A DNA stretch of 64,000 nucleotides from Hyphomicrobiales bacterium (GTDB taxonomy: Bacteria; Pseudomonadota; Alphaproteobacteria; Rhizobiales; Aestuariivirgaceae). Shown in pieces: positions 63,855 to 64,000 of the stretch. Below the pieces are notes generated by a model, which ran no database searches, was not told the DNA's origin, and was given only the letters and a program-made list of their open reading frames with translations. Position 1 is the first letter of the stretch. Every line of letters begins with the position of its first letter. A program made the translations under genes and the position numbers. Location of the stretch: assembly GCA_016185245.1 (NCBI GenBank), contig JACPNZ010000041.1:157224-221223 (forward strand), written 5' to 3'.

Positions 63855-64000
63855 ATGGCGAGAGCCATGCATCAACTGACCTTAGCCGTTCTCGCCTCAG
63901 TAGCCTTCCTGGTACCTTCACCGGCGGCCCGTGCCGCCGAGATGAATCACGGCGTCACGTCCTCCGACAAGATCGTCTGGGGACTGCTCGACCCCAATCA
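63855..64000 (+). CDS. Start of a secreted-protein gene, cut by the window end
   Basis: An ATG at 63855 (or 63867) opens a frame to the window end (48 codons seen). A signal peptide is clear: HQLTLAVLASVAFLVPSPAA ending near ARAAE. The mature start reads MNHGVTSSDKIVWGLLDPN. The family cannot be named from this much sequence. It is divergent from mgtE with a 149-base gap in which I see no clear promoter. Confidence 0.6.
   Translation, partial: MARAMHQLTLAVLASVAFLVPSPAARAAEMNHGVTSSDKIVWGLLDPN

Overview
The window is a GC-rich bacterial chromosome segment, almost entirely core genome. Several gene orders are familiar from Alphaproteobacteria: rnr-DUF983-Nudix-rpmG, dgt-argS-SPOR-nagZ-scpA-scpB opposite erpA, amiC-mrcA-prfB opposite rne, aroQ-accB-accC-aat, mce-DUF1467-proS-lolE-lolD-(HDAC)-dnaE, and rpoZ-rel-pyrE-acpS-lepB-rnc-era-recO. 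With the PHA synthase, phasin and SPOR-domain proteins, this suggests a Hyphomicrobiales-like alphaproteobacterium. I cannot name a genus. I see no rRNA or tRNA gene, CRISPR array, prophage, insertion sequence or plasmid function.

Layout. 1-3.8 kb: the 3' end of rnr, DUF983, Nudix, ribosomal protein L33 with a good promoter and terminator, and DoxX, followed by a large palindrome. 4-12.3 kb (minus): chromosome segregation (scpAB), muropeptide recycling (nagZ), a large SPOR protein, argS and a dNTPase. 12.3-18.2 kb: erpA, xthA, a phasin with a repressor-type promoter, a D,D-carboxypeptidase with a SPOR domain, a J-domain membrane protein, and a rhodanese-metZ sulfur pair. 18.4-26 kb: a dimethylglycine/sarcosine dehydrogenase-like enzyme, prfB with its programmed +1 frameshift, PBP1A and an amidase. 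26-34.5 kb (plus): RNase E with a long structured leader, an M48 protease, a DsbA-like protein, aroQ, accBC and aat.

34.5-46.3 kb is the most accessory stretch. It holds an orphan molybdopterin oxidoreductase, a TrmH-type methyltransferase, a glutamine-synthetase-like ligase next to a gamma-glutamylcyclotransferase and a cystathionine beta-lyase, CreA, and a polytopic patatin-like hydrolase directly upstream of phaC. A small secreted peptide and a strong terminator follow. 46.3-63.7 kb (minus) is the dnaE/lol/proS block, then mce/DUF1467, the recO-era-rnc-lepB-acpS-pyrE-rel block, rpoZ and mgtE. A truncated secreted-protein gene closes the window.

Most interesting: the phasin promoter, with two CTGC-N3-GCA boxes in and beside it (PhaR-type control); the patatin-phaC pair; a candidate plus-strand small RNA between DUF1467 and proS; a hairpin just before the prfB frameshift site; and an intrinsic terminator almost touching the rel start codon. 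None of these amounts to a clearly new defence or mobile system. The large minus-strand and plus-strand ORFs that mirror the real genes are GC-rich shadows.
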